DNA of 64,000 nt. It comes from Paramecium pentaurelia (lineage: Eukaryota; Ciliophora; Oligohymenophorea; Peniculida; Parameciidae). This document shows, one piece after another, positions 1 to 11,987 of this stretch. Both the position numbers and the translations under genes were made by a program. Within the stretch, counting starts at the first letter, position 1, and each line of letters opens with the position of its first letter. The stretch is taken from assembly GCA_905183005.1 (NCBI GenBank), contig CAJJDO010000018.1, positions 131,210-195,209 on the forward strand, read 5' to 3'. Under the pieces are notes generated by a model. The model ran no database searches and was not told the origin of the DNA. It saw only the letters and a program-made list of their open reading frames with translations.

Positions 1-605
1 CTTATCTCTTATATTCATTTATAAGATTTGAAAGCTAATTAATTAACCTTGTACAATTATTAAATTTTGATAAGTAAATTTCCCTTTTTGAACTAATTAT
101 ATTGATTTTTATTTGTTTGGTATGTTATTTAAGATAAATTTTATTTAGAATAATTTATATATATTAACAATCATATTTATAAATACTTACAAATAAATAA
201 TTACTTTTAAATAATTTATTTTTATAAATTCTACTATCAAAATATATTATTTATTACTTTATGACCAATTAATTACAAAACAATAATTACTTTTAAAGAA
301 TTTATGGTTTTTAAATACTATATATTTTTTATTAATTAAAGAAAAATATATTGAAAATAATAAATACTTTTCTTATAATATTACTACTACTCATCAAACT
401 TACTATTAAACTATATCAAATATGATATATATTTATTTTAATATTTAATTTTTAGTTAATTTTAATAATTTCTTTAACACAACTTCATTACTTTATTAAA
501 TAGGTAATTCCCTAACTACAAAGACTGATATATTCTTTCTTTTTTTTAAATTATATTTAACTATTGATTTAAAGAAGGTTTTTTGTTTAATTTTATTAAG
601 TTTAT
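1..605. other. AT-rich left end, no gene seen
   Basis: The first 605 bases are very AT-rich and low in complexity, with frequent TGA in the frames I read. I could not find a conserved protein or an RNA. There is no C4A2/C3A3-type telomere repeat, so this is an arbitrary cut rather than a chromosome end. Confidence 0.5.
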
Positions 606-1318
606 ATGCAAAAAAAGAATAATTAATTAATATTGTCACCTAATGGATTGGGAGGTAATATCAAACCTGGATTGTTTTCAAAGCATTGTTAATTAAACAA
701 ATTAAACAAATAAAAAAGTTTTAAAGTTGAGGAGACTCTGACTCCCAAACTCTTCGAAACTAAAGAATCAAGTTTTGCTCCTTAGCAAAAATTACAAAAA
801 AGTCAAAGGTAGTTATAAATATTTTCATAAATAGTGCTTCTCGGTTGGTTCTGCCTAAAGAATAAAGGCAAGATAGAGTAGAAAGGTAAGAGATAGATAA
901 TATACCAAATATCAAGCATGATTAGATTACTGAACTATCATAAAAATTATATCGAGAACTTATAGAATTTAATGAATAGGCGGATTTTGGAAGTTTAAAT
1001 GAAATTTAGTAGTGGAGTGAAGATATGATAAAAATATTGTTAATCATTAATAATAGTTTAGAATGTATAATTCATATGATAATTAAGAATTAAATGTTTA
1101 GGAAAATTTAGATAACAATGTGCCTGAAAATTAACAGTAATCATTTGAATATTTTAAGAAATGATATTATTTAGAATCTATAAAAGGAATTAAATGATGA
1201 GCGGAAGGAAAGGTACAAAATTGAGGAGGAAGCAACCAATTTAATTACTGAATAAGAATTAGAAATTAATAAGTTAGAAAAATAATTAAAAATGCTAGAA
1301 GAATAGCACTCTTAATGA
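606..1318 (+). CDS. hypothetical coiled-coil protein
   Basis: I do not recognise this protein. Reading TAA/TAG as Gln, the frame starts MQKKNNQLILSPNGLGGN and continues through a 26-nt intron (809-834, GTAG...ATAG) whose removal joins KLQKSQ to SASRLVLPKEQ. A Lys/Glu/Gln-rich region follows and the protein ends in a helical coiled-coil tail (ITEQELEINKLEKQLKML) before TGA. The stretch between about 1030 and 1190 reads plausibly in two frames, so another short intron or a one-base error probably lies there and the exact product is uncertain. The N-terminal third is polar and probably disordered; no signal peptide or membrane segment is visible. The start was chosen because it is the first ATG in the coding frame. 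Confidence 0.6.
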
Positions 1319-2133
1319 TAATTTCAATTAAGTCATTAATATATATATTTAAAACGCTATATCAAACTGTATAAAATATAAAAAATTCAAAACTGTTTCT
1401 TTCTTTCTTAAACAATTATTATTCAAATTGTTCATTCATAAATCATCAATTTTATCTTAAAATTCCTTCAAATGTTCGATTTTTAATAATTTCATTTACA
1501 AGTATATATTTTTTATATAATATTGAATAATGATAGGGACAATATATTAAGAACTATTCCATTTAATATTGCCGTTTTTGGTAGTTATTCAAAAAGGTAA
1601 TAAATCAGTATTTTAGGTAATTCTTCAATAAAGAAACCAAGTATATATTGATTATCGCTACTAATAATGAATACTAAACAAACCTTGTATTTATATCCAA
1701 AATAAATGAATTAAAAATTTACATCAGGTATTTGGTCTTAAAATTTGATCTTTTTCTTTTTTATTAAAATATCTTGTACATAGGATAGTAACAATTAATT
1801 ACAAAATATTATCAATTATTTATTTTTGATACTCTATTATTGGTTACACAATTTTCTTTTTTATGTTTACTTTCTTTTTAAGAAGTATGCTATTAAGCCA
1901 CAGAAAATATTGAGTTCAATGCATGCTCGTTTATATTCTACCTAATTTTTGGAATTAATTTGATTAGTTTTCTGTATTATTCGATATAATAAATTCAAAT
2001 CTTCATTAATAAAAGCTAAAATATTTTATATTTCATAAATTATCTCTTAATTATTAATAATTTATTAATCTTATGTTTATTTTTTTACAAAATGTAATAA
2101 GAAATTCTTTTTGAACATAATAAAATAATTTAA
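1319..2133. other. intergenic, with a possible gene fragment
   Basis: Mostly AT-rich non-coding sequence. Around 1545-1610 the plus strand reads NILRTIPFNIAVFGSYSK, which resembles the beta-1/P-loop start of a small GTPase or ATPase, but I could not extend it into a G domain. It may be a fossil fragment or chance. Confidence 0.3.
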
Positions 2134-4374
2134 TCATTCTTCTTCTTTAGATTTATTTATATCATTTTAATTTATACCTGGTGGTAATTCTTCATCTCTG
2201 TTAATTGTAAAGACTTTCTTAGGAATTGGATCTATTTTACTATTCAATGGTTTTAATTCTTCTTCATTTTCTTCCTATTTCTATATTAGAGTGTTTTAAT
2301 CTTCTTATTCTGTTTAATTTGATTCTATTTATTATAATTATTAAATTATTGGTTTTTGTTCTAGTTAGTCATTATTTGAATTTTTAATCTTCTCAATTTC
2401 TTCTATATCTATTTAAAATGATTAAGTGATGTCCAATCCTTCAGGTGGCTTTATTAATTTTTGTGCCTTAATAATGATATATTGTTATACTTCTAAATTA
2501 ATTGGAGGTAAATCTTCTGCATATAAATTATATAATTGATCAAGTTGGTCTTTAGTCTTATTTAAAATTAAGGACTCATAAAAGAATGAAATTTTGACAA
2601 TTGAAATGTTGTGTAATTTGATGTAAATATTCTTAATTAATTATTCAATTTATGGAATAAGATCATTGGAAGGATCAGTTTTGATTATTTGGATGTATAT
2701 TTTAAATAGTAATGAATCTATATCAGATAAGGATGATTCATAACAATTCAATATATTCAACTATTCTAAAAACTTAATTATATTTGTAAGGGCTTCTAAT
2801 TTCAATAATTTAACTGATTCACCTACTATCATAATTAAAGATTTAAAAATTATTTCTCTATGATTTAAAGAGTATTTTAATTAAGTGTGTCTCTAAACAA
2901 TATTCAAAGTAGGACCTTATAAAGAATCAGATTAAATTGCATATGTTTAAAGTATTTGATTGCATAATTAATCTGAATAAACTTTTAATCCAGGAACTCT
3001 TGTTAATAATTCAAAAAGCAATTCCTTAAATCTTATAGCATTGTCAATAGTGTCTATTTTTTAAGCTATCACTGGGATATACATTAGTAATAATTTTTCA
3101 GGATCATCAACATTTATAAATTTATCTTTCATTATAATGAAAACTATTTTATTTTACATATTATTTACTTAATGATTCAATAATTTTATGATTGCTTTCT
3201 AAATCTGAATATTTTATAAAGAATTCAATCACAGTTTAAAAGTTCTATTAGTTTGTAAAATCTTTGAACAACTGTAAAATTTATAGTTTTGAAAAATAAT
3301 CACTTTTTTTAAAACTTTCTAGAATTTGTTCTTAAAATTCCATAAGACCAGCTGATGATGAAATATGTGTCAAACATTCCAATCCCAAGCATCTCACTAA
3401 ATAATAAATATTTAAATTTACAATTTGGATCTTAATGATTTAAAAATTATTTTAAAATATCTCCTGCGCTTTCATAAAGTTAGGAATGATTTTTAAAATA
3501 TTTCATTATTGAATAAATTAGTTCATATTATAAGGATTTAGAATTTGTCTAATTAAGTAATCTTGTGTAGTGTTCTATTAACTTACCTTAAAATCTTGGT
3601 TCTAAAGATATCAATTTGTTTGATATTCTAACTAATTTGATTAACAACCAATTTGATTTTTATTTAGAAATTTGATCATAAACAATGGATAAAAATAAAG
3701 GATAGAGCTTTGGTGCTACCTTCATCACTGAACAAAACAAACTAATGCCACAAGCCAAGACAGAAATATTTGTTTCTTTCTATAATTATTATATCACCAT
3801 TTCTAAATTTCCAGGGATGTTCAATGGATTTATTGTAAATATTTTCGATAAAACTGCTATTGCCTTCTTTCTTATTAATGGTTTAGTGTTAGTAGTAAGT
3901 TTTAAAACATGTGGCAGCAATGAATCTGATAAATCTTTATTAGCAATAGTTCCCAAACAACTTAAAGTAGCAGAACATTCAACATGACCGTTTTTAAATT
4001 CTTTTTAAAATACATTTGTAACCATTATTAGACCTTGACTTTGAGTATCAATTACTAAATGTGCTGCTAATTAGGCACCCAATTTTAATTAGAAATCACC
4101 ACTTCCCATCAAATTTATTATTTGAAATTCTGCCCATCTTATGTTATTCCCTTCCATAGCTAGCTTATTTATAGAAATATCTAAATACAAAGAATAATTT
4201 TAACAATGCTTAATATCTCACTGATTCCTATCTACTTTATATTTCATTTTTTATATCTGCTATTGTTTATGTAGTAAATGTTAACTTATCATACTGAGAT
4301 GTTGTCCTTGAAGTTCTTACAACATCTGCTAAAGATTTTAAAAATATTTAATCCATTTATGACAAGTGGAACAT
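2134..4374 (-). CDS. AP3D1: AP-3 complex delta-adaptin
   Basis: Large subunit of the AP-3 clathrin-type adaptor, which sorts cargo from endosome or Golgi membranes to lysosome-related compartments. The N-terminus (MDQIFLKSLADVVR) is followed by the adaptin trunk: ALLKLF, then NIRWAEFQIINLM, KLGAQLAAHLV, LSCLGTIANKDLS and TKPLIRKKA match delta-adaptin HEAT repeats in order. EPRFQGKLIE and, near the end, KPPEGLDITQSF match the delta-specific PVPEGLDLDAW region. At about 740 residues it lacks the long hinge and ear of animal delta, ending in an acidic tail (NDINKSKEEE). Two starts are possible, 4374 (MFHLSQ) or 4356 (MDQIF). One base appears out of register around 4188-4200, between ALLKLF and LYLDISINKLAMEG; this is probably a sequence error because both sides are conserved. 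Confidence 0.85.
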
Positions 4375-5191
4375 TAATAATAAATAATATTAATTATTAT
4401 TAGAAATATTTTCATCTTTGTTTGACTATAAGTTTAATCATTTTTTATCCTCTCAATGTTATGAAAAACTCAGCATGTTTTGATAAAAACAATTAATATA
4501 AAAGCATTTTCAGGTAATCTTATTTTAAGAAATATCTCTTCTTGTTAACATAATTAAAAAAATTAGTTTAGATTATGTAGATTTTTTCTCTCCATCTTTA
4601 CTTTTTCATTGAAACTTTATAATTTAAAGATTACTTATATTTTATTACGAATTTAATTACAAAAAATTATTGAAATAGCCATTAAATGTAATATTACTAG
4701 TATTAAGTTAATTTTTCAAATTGTCTTTTGATAGTTTAAACATTATCTATAATAACATTGGAGTTTTTAAGAAAACTTTTTTTACTTGATTTTTTAACTA
4801 ATCTATAAAAGGTTATTAGTTTAAATTATATATAAATCTTAAATTTCTAAAAATTTGGTACACAAAACAATATTATTATCACCAAATCTAAATTAACAAC
4901 AATACTTAATGAATGATTCATATTTAGCTTTTCATCCAAAATTATAAAATGTTGTTTATAATAAGAACAAGGAAGCCTACGAAAAAAAAGGATTTGGTTA
5001 AATAACATGATGAAGAATGCTATTTGGAGAGGGATATAATTAATTTTAGAACTTGATACCATTTAAAGAGAATAAAATCTTTTTAATTTGATACAAAAAA
5101 ATTGATTACATCAATAGAACTGTGAATATAAAATAAGAATTTTAAGAATTCCTTTATTATATTATTATTAATAAATAAGGTTTAATGCCTA
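4375..5191. other. intergenic, no gene seen
   Basis: About 800 bp of AT-rich sequence between the divergently arranged AP-3 delta gene and the ABC pseudogene. Short open frames occur on both strands but have no recognisable protein content. Promoters for the left gene must lie here; no specific motif stood out. Confidence 0.4.
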
Positions 5192-8100
5192 ATGTTATTC
5201 TATAAAATTGGAGCTCTTTTAGTGAAAAATTTCATGTAATCATTTAGAAACAAAGAATATATATCTGATTTAACATTACCTTTAGTAACAGCGATAATTG
5301 TCTCTTTAAAAGATTAATTAGAATTAATTTTTTTGGATTTTTTGCTCCTCTATTTTTATCAATAGCAGTTAGCGCACCACTGAGATTTAAAGAATCATAA
5401 AAGATTATGGGAATGAAATAAAGATCTTATTTAATTGGATGGATTCTGTATGTTTATATAAAAACAATGATGGTATGAGGGTTAGAAATATTCTTTAGAG
5501 TATAATATTTTTAATATTCTTTTGGTGGTTATTGACATTGATTATATATGATGGAGATTATGGATTTAAGACAGAATCATTTAAAATATTCTTAGTGTTT
5601 TTATCGATTATTTAAAGATATTTATCTAAATAATAATAATAGTTTATCTCTATTCTACTATTTTATGTCGATATTTCCATAATCTCCAATTAGTTTTATT
5701 CATATGGGTGCATTAAATAAAGGGTTTTTTAATTCCAAAGCTATAAGTTCAGCTTATCCATTATATAATGCAATATTGTAAATTAGGAATAGAATCATTT
5801 TTATATTTCATCCTATTTTTTTATTTGGATCAAGTATTTAAAAATGAATAGGGAGAAGCAAAACATTCATTATTCTATTTATAGGGATTATTTAGGAAAT
5901 CAAAGAAAAATATTTTGAATGATTCATTATTAGATGAAGATCATTTTTATAATTATAATGAGGATTATAGTAGTGCCATTTATCATCAGAAATTAAATAT
6001 ATAGAAAAAATCTACAGTTTCTATTAAGAATTTAACAAAGAAATTTGGTGAATTTAAAGCTGTTGATAATTTAACAATATAATTATATGAATAGGAGATT
6101 TTATGTTTGTTAGGACATAACGTTGTTGGAAAGAATAAAACAATTATTATGTTAACTGGAATGATTTAGAAAACAAAAGGAACAATAATATTAATGGGAT
6201 TGATTTAAAAGTGAATATAGATGCTATAAGAGAAAATGTTGGTATATCCACATAAAGAGATGTTCTATATGTATCTTTAAAAGTTATATAGAGATGCTGA
6301 TTTGGGGAGAGTCAAATGATTAGAGGGTTTAGATTCACAATAAGAAATTAATGAAATCATAGAAGTTACTGAATTAGAAGAGGATAGAGATAAATTAATT
6401 GGAGATAGTAGGGGAAAATTATTATTGGATATTGCATTGATTGGTGGTTCTTTGGTTATCTTTTAAGACGAACCAAGAAGTGGAATGGATGCATAATCAA
6501 GAAGAATTATCTGGGAGATTTTATAGAGAGTGAGATAATAAAATAGAAAAATAATTTAACAACGGATCATTTGGATGAAGCAGAAGTATTAGCTGATAGA
6601 ATCACTATTATGGCAGCAGGTAAATTATTAGCTTGTGGTAAATGTGATTATATTAAAACTAATTTTGAATTAAACTCTATTATAGAGTTCTTCAGAATAA
6701 TTATTATCAATTATATAAGATGCTTAAATTGATCTTTAATCTTAATCAGATACTAAGATATTTTTAATACCTTTTAAAAGTAAATAACAATGGGATAAAT
6801 TAATGGAAATTATTTCTAAGGAATATGAAAATTAAATTGTTATTAATTTAACATTAAATTCTTTGGAACATGTATTTATTAATATTGGAATGGATGAAGA
6901 GAGTTTATCAAGATAACCAAAGGAAGTAAAGCAAGTGTAAATGACAGTGAAATTGCTATGGAATAAGAAGTTGAATAATAAAGGATATTAAAATTCTAAA
7001 TTGTTGAAATAATCCTCCTGTGTATTCATTTAAATCATAATTTACTGCTATATTATTAAGAAAGTTTTATACTATTTCAAGAACATTCAGTAATTATATT
7101 TCTATTATAATCCCTTTCTCTTTGATAGTTATTGGAAAAATCTATAAGATAAAAAAATTTAGAATAATATTTTAAATTGGTGCTTATATCATTATTTGTA
7201 ATTCTAGCATTTTGCTTTAATTCCTCTTTATTTATCACATTACCAGTGTTAGAGAAAGAATTCAATTTTAAAATATGTTTTAACAGTAATTGGTTGTAGA
7301 GTATTACCATTTTGGATATGTACTTATGCATTTGATTTTTACATTGTTCTTTTTTTGTAATCACATTATCATATGGGATATTTTGTATTTTCTTTTGTTA
7401 CTTTTGGTTTTGCTTATATTTCATTCATATTTTAATTTATAAAAAAACATCTACAGTTGCATACAAAATGTTAGTGTTTCAATATAGAAATAGAAGATAC
7501 TTGGACTTTTGTGACCTAATGGATCTGGTAAATCAACAGTTTTGAATATACTAACATCATTAATTAATAAGAGTAGTGGATATGCTAAAATAAAAAATGA
7601 AGAAGTTCATAGAGGAAAACAGATATTTTAAGATGTTGGTATATGTACATAATTTGATTGCATTTTGGAGAATTTAACACCAAAAGAACATTTATATTTA
7701 TTTGTTAGAATGAAAGGATTATCTGGAGATGATTTAACAGAGTCAGTTATAGGTTTATATTACATACGTTTTTAATCAATTCAATTAGAAGAGTATATAA
7801 ATAGATAAAGTGGTTGATTATCAGGAGGAAATAAAAGAAAATTATGTGTTAGTAATGCTTTGATTGGAGGACTATGTATTCAATTCTTTGATGAACCAAA
7901 GTACTGTAGTTGATCCAATAGCAAGAAGATTTTTGTGGAGAACTTTGAAATTAGGAGTTCTGTTAAGATAAATTAGTGTTATGTTAACTACTCATATAAT
8001 GGATGTAGCAGAGAATTAATGTGATAAGATTGCAATATTAGTTAAGGGATAGATTTATTTTTTTGGAAGTCCATAAGAATTAATAAAAAGTATGAGGATG

Positions 8101-8404
8101 GTTATGATATCTAATTGAGAGAGTATATGAATAAACAAGATATTACAGAATTTCTTAATAAGCAATTAATTCTAAAATATCAAAGAAATCTAATAGAAGG
8201 ATTAATATAATTTATAATTTCATGTAATTAATATAGATTTAATTTTATAAGAAACCAAGTTAATCTTTCAATTTTTACAAAACATATGTCTCATTAAGAA
8301 TACTTGTCTAAAGAAAGTTGATCCAGGATTTCTCAATTAATCAATCATCTTTAGAATCAATATTTCTTTAATTTTCAAAATCCCAATATGAATAATATAA
8401 TTGA
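5192..8404 (+). pseudogene. ABCA-type ABC transporter pseudogene
   Basis: Remains of a full-length lipid-type (ABCA) transporter: TM1, NBD1, TM2, NBD2. The N-terminus MLFYKIGALLVKNFMQSF is typical of ciliate ABCA proteins, followed by ESQKIMGMKQRSYLIGW of the first membrane block. NBD1 is recognisable (VSIKNLTKKFGEFKAVDN, DEPRSGMDAQSRR, LTTDHLDEAEVLADR) but its Walker A reads GHNVVGKN instead of GxxGxGKT, and several frame shifts interrupt it. NBD2 has PNGSGKST preceded by TGA in place of the expected Gly, LSGGNKRKLC preceded by another TGA, and a one-base insertion inside the Walker B/D-loop (DEPKYCS, expected DEPSTxVDP). The C-terminal SINQSSLESIFLQF is the usual ABCA tail, ending at TGA. 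Substitutions in catalytic motifs plus in-frame TGA make decay more likely than sequencing error. A partial duplicate (8565-9564) follows. Confidence 0.8.
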
Positions 8405-8563
8405 ACACTGTATATTATATACATATTTATTAAGTTTATATAAAATATTTTCATAATATTTTAGTTTCTATAAAAACTAGTTGCTTTAAAGACTTAAATT
8501 AACAAAAATAATAATGTGGAAAAGCAGAAAAATTATTTATAAAATTCTGATTGAGAATAATCT
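7405..8563. repeat. direct repeat A, copy 1 (probable assembly duplicate)
   Basis: This 1159-bp block, from TGGTTTTGCTTATATT to GAGAATAATCT, recurs at 8565-9723 with no difference that I could find, separated by one N at 8564. It covers NBD2 of the ABCA pseudogene, the intergenic spacer and the first 16 codons of prolyl-tRNA synthetase (ATG at 8514). Identity across coding, decayed and spacer DNA with a single N between copies is what two unmerged overlapping contig ends would give. Confidence 0.9.
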
Positions 8564-8564
8564 N

Positions 8565-9564
8565 TGGTTTTGCTTATATTTCATTCATATTTTAATTTAT
8601 AAAAAAACATCTACAGTTGCATACAAAATGTTAGTGTTTCAATATAGAAATAGAAGATACTTGGACTTTTGTGACCTAATGGATCTGGTAAATCAACAGT
8701 TTTGAATATACTAACATCATTAATTAATAAGAGTAGTGGATATGCTAAAATAAAAAATGAAGAAGTTCATAGAGGAAAACAGATATTTTAAGATGTTGGT
8801 ATATGTACATAATTTGATTGCATTTTGGAGAATTTAACACCAAAAGAACATTTATATTTATTTGTTAGAATGAAAGGATTATCTGGAGATGATTTAACAG
8901 AGTCAGTTATAGGTTTATATTACATACGTTTTTAATCAATTCAATTAGAAGAGTATATAAATAGATAAAGTGGTTGATTATCAGGAGGAAATAAAAGAAA
9001 ATTATGTGTTAGTAATGCTTTGATTGGAGGACTATGTATTCAATTCTTTGATGAACCAAAGTACTGTAGTTGATCCAATAGCAAGAAGATTTTTGTGGAG
9101 AACTTTGAAATTAGGAGTTCTGTTAAGATAAATTAGTGTTATGTTAACTACTCATATAATGGATGTAGCAGAGAATTAATGTGATAAGATTGCAATATTA
9201 GTTAAGGGATAGATTTATTTTTTTGGAAGTCCATAAGAATTAATAAAAAGTATGAGGATGGTTATGATATCTAATTGAGAGAGTATATGAATAAACAAGA
9301 TATTACAGAATTTCTTAATAAGCAATTAATTCTAAAATATCAAAGAAATCTAATAGAAGGATTAATATAATTTATAATTTCATGTAATTAATATAGATTT
9401 AATTTTATAAGAAACCAAGTTAATCTTTCAATTTTTACAAAACATATGTCTCATTAAGAATACTTGTCTAAAGAAAGTTGATCCAGGATTTCTCAATTAA
9501 TCAATCATCTTTAGAATCAATATTTCTTTAATTTTCAAAATCCCAATATGAATAATATAATTGA
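8565..9564 (+). pseudogene. partial duplicate of the ABCA pseudogene (NBD2)
   Basis: Exact copy of the second nucleotide-binding domain of the ABCA pseudogene, carrying the same TGA codons and the same one-base insertion, up to the same terminal TGA. It has no transmembrane or first-NBD part because it begins at the N. It is most simply the same DNA assembled twice rather than a separate gene. Confidence 0.8.
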
Positions 9565-9723
9565 ACACTGTATATTATATACATATTTATTAAGTTTATA
9601 TAAAATATTTTCATAATATTTTAGTTTCTATAAAAACTAGTTGCTTTAAAGACTTAAATTAACAAAAATAATAATGTGGAAAAGCAGAAAAATTATTTAT
9701 AAAATTCTGATTGAGAATAATCT
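8565..9723. repeat. direct repeat A, copy 2 (probable assembly duplicate)
   Basis: Second copy of the 1159-bp block, offset by exactly 1160 from copy 1. This copy runs into the intact prolyl-tRNA synthetase gene, so copy 1 supplies the left context and copy 2 the right context of what is probably one locus. Confidence 0.9.
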
Positions 9724-11912
9724 ATTATTACCAAACAAATAAGCTTGCTTAAATTAATTAACTAAATTAGGAATTAACTATATTGCACATCATCATGACC
9801 CTGTTCCAACAATGGATGATGTTATCAAAATTCAAGTTACTAATGGTACAGCTTATGTTAAGAATCTATTATATGTTGATAAGAAAGTAAAAAGTACCAC
9901 TAATTTACAAATAGTCAAATTATTATTTAATCTTGGCAAATCACACAACTCAAGTTGGAAAATTATTTTGGAAAACTCTTGGATTATCATCAGGAAATAT
10001 GAGATTAAGTAAAGAAGAACAAATTTTAGAAGCTCTAAAGTCTAGTAAAGGAAATATTAACCCTTTTGCTATTGTTAATGATTCAAATAATAGAGTATTT
10101 TAAATTTTAATTAATTATAGGTCAAAAATATTATCATTGATGAAGAATTGACTAAATTTTAAAGAGTAGCATTACATCCAATCGAAAATACAACAACTGT
10201 TGAAATCTCTCTAGATGATTTATAGAATAAATTCTTGAAACCTCTAAATAGACAATACACAATAATTAAATTAACAGATGCAGAAGCTGAATAACAATTA
10301 TAATAACTAAAATAATAATCAAATGATTAATAACATCTATAAACCTTAGCTATTACAGTAAAGAAATCTGATTTTTCAGAATGGTATCAATAAGTCATAA
10401 GAAAAGCAGAATTGATTGAATATTATGATGTTAGTGGCTGTTATATTTTGAGACCATGGGGATATTTCATATGGGAATAAATATAAAGATATTTTGATGA
10501 TCTAATTAGAACAGAAGACGTTGAAAATACTTATTTCCCAATGTTTATTTCAGCAAAACACTTAAATAAAGAAAAAGAACATGTAGAGGGATTCAAGGCA
10601 GAAGTAGCTTGGGTAACTAAGTATGGTGAGAGTGATTTGAATGAACCCTTGGCTATTAGACCAACATCTGAAACTATTATGTATCCAGCATTTGCAAAAT
10701 GGGTGTAGAGTCATAGAGATTTACCATTAAAAGTTAATTAATGGACTAATATAGTGAGATGGGAATTTAAATTTCCAACACCTTTTATAAGAACTAGAGA
10801 ATTCTTATGGTAAGAAGGACATACAGCCCATTCTACTAAAGAGGAAGCAATTAAATAAGTTTATACTATTTTAGACTTCTATGAATAAGTTTATGGTGAA
10901 TTATTAGCAGTCCCAGTAATTAAAGGAGTATTAGATTTAATAATATTAATAGATTAAAACAGAATCAGAGAAGTTTGCAGGAGGGGATTTTACTACTACA
11001 GTAGAAACTATAATTCCATAGAATGGAAGAGGATTATAAGGAGCTACATCGCATCATTTAGGATAAAATTTTAGCAAGATGTTTGAGATTAATTTTGAAG
11101 ATGATAAGAAATAAAAAGCATTTGCTTGGTAAACAAGTTGGGGTTTAACAACAAGATCTATTGGTGCTATGATTATGTTTCATGGTGATGATAAGGGATT
11201 GGTATTACCACCAAGGATTGCTAAATATTAAATTGTTATCATTCCAATCATTCATAAAGATCTTGATGAGAAATAATTAAATGAAAGATGTGAATAAATA
11301 AAATAGATGTATTTATAATTTAATAAATTATTAGATTAATTAAATAGAAATTAAGAGTTCATTTAGATAATAGAGATAATTATTCTCCAGGATGGAAATT
11401 TAATAAATGGGAATAAAAGGGAGTTCCAATTAGATTAGAGATTGGACCAGGAGAATTTAAAAATAATGAAGTTAGAGTTGTTTAAAGATTTGACAATAAG
11501 AAATATTAAATAAAAATAGAAGAAATAAATAAATTAAATTAGATTCTAGATAATATTCATAATGCTATGTTTGAGAAAGCAAAAATAGAACTAAATTAAA
11601 GAATCAAACAAGCTGATAATTGGAAAGAATTTATGACTTAATTAAATCAAAGAAATACTATATTAACTAAATGGTATTAAATATATATATATATATAGGT
11701 GTGAGAGATAAGAATGTGAATAGTAAGTTAAAGGTAAATCAGGAATGGAATCGAAAGAGAAGGATTCAGAAATTAATGGATAAGTTCAACTTACTGGTAG
11801 TGCCAAAACTTTATGTATACCATTGAAATAGGATGAAATTAAGGAAGGGGAGTAATGTTTCCATTGTGGACAATAAGCAAAAAGATATGTTTTATGGGGA
11901 AGATCTTATTGA
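9674..11912 (+). CDS. prolyl-tRNA synthetase with N-terminal ProX-type editing domain
   Basis: Charges tRNA-Pro in the cytosol. An N-terminal YbaK/ProX deacylase-like domain (HHHDPVPTMDDVIKIQ ... KTLGLSSGNMRLSKEEQILE ... NPFAIVND) clears mischarged tRNA and is fused to a eukaryote/archaeal-type ProRS. Class II motifs are clear: RPTSETIMYPAFAKW, then RWEFKFPTPFIRTREFLWQEG (motif 2), and GATSHHLGQNFSKMF and TSWGLTTRSIGAM (motif 3). The C-terminal Zn-like domain ends CFHCGQQAKRYVLWGRSY, the canonical ProRS ending. Three introns of 25-26 nt lie at 10095-10120, 10928-10952 and 11674-11698. Two one-base register slips occur, at the A5 run 9889-9893 and near 11342-11350; since all catalytic residues are intact I treat them as likely errors. 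The start MWKSRKIIYKILIENN lies inside repeat A, so its first codons are also present at 8514. Confidence 0.93.
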
Positions 11913-11987
11913 TTATATTAATACATTGAATAATATAAAATTACAATTAACTTTCAAATTATTTAATTATTGTAATAATATTAAAAG

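Noticed and set aside
3745..3987. Plus-strand open frame of 80 codons
   Set aside because: Antisense shadow of delta-adaptin, which is supported by family motifs on the minus strand.
4847..5062. Minus-strand open frame of 71 codons in the spacer before the ABC pseudogene
   Set aside because: Composition is Ile/Leu/Phe noise expected from AT-rich DNA, with no conserved motif.
7077..7364. Minus-strand open frame of 95 codons
   Set aside because: It lies antisense to the second membrane block of the ABCA pseudogene and has no protein signature.
8514..8705. Open frame spanning the N at 8564
   Set aside because: It joins the first ProRS codons to the start of repeat copy 2 through an ambiguous base; an artefact of the duplicate assembly.
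11674..11698. TA microsatellite
   Set aside because: The TATATA run here is a ProRS intron, proven by the frame joining TKW to CERQECE, and is not a repeat locus of interest. Similar TA runs near 21690 and 50945 are plain spacer.
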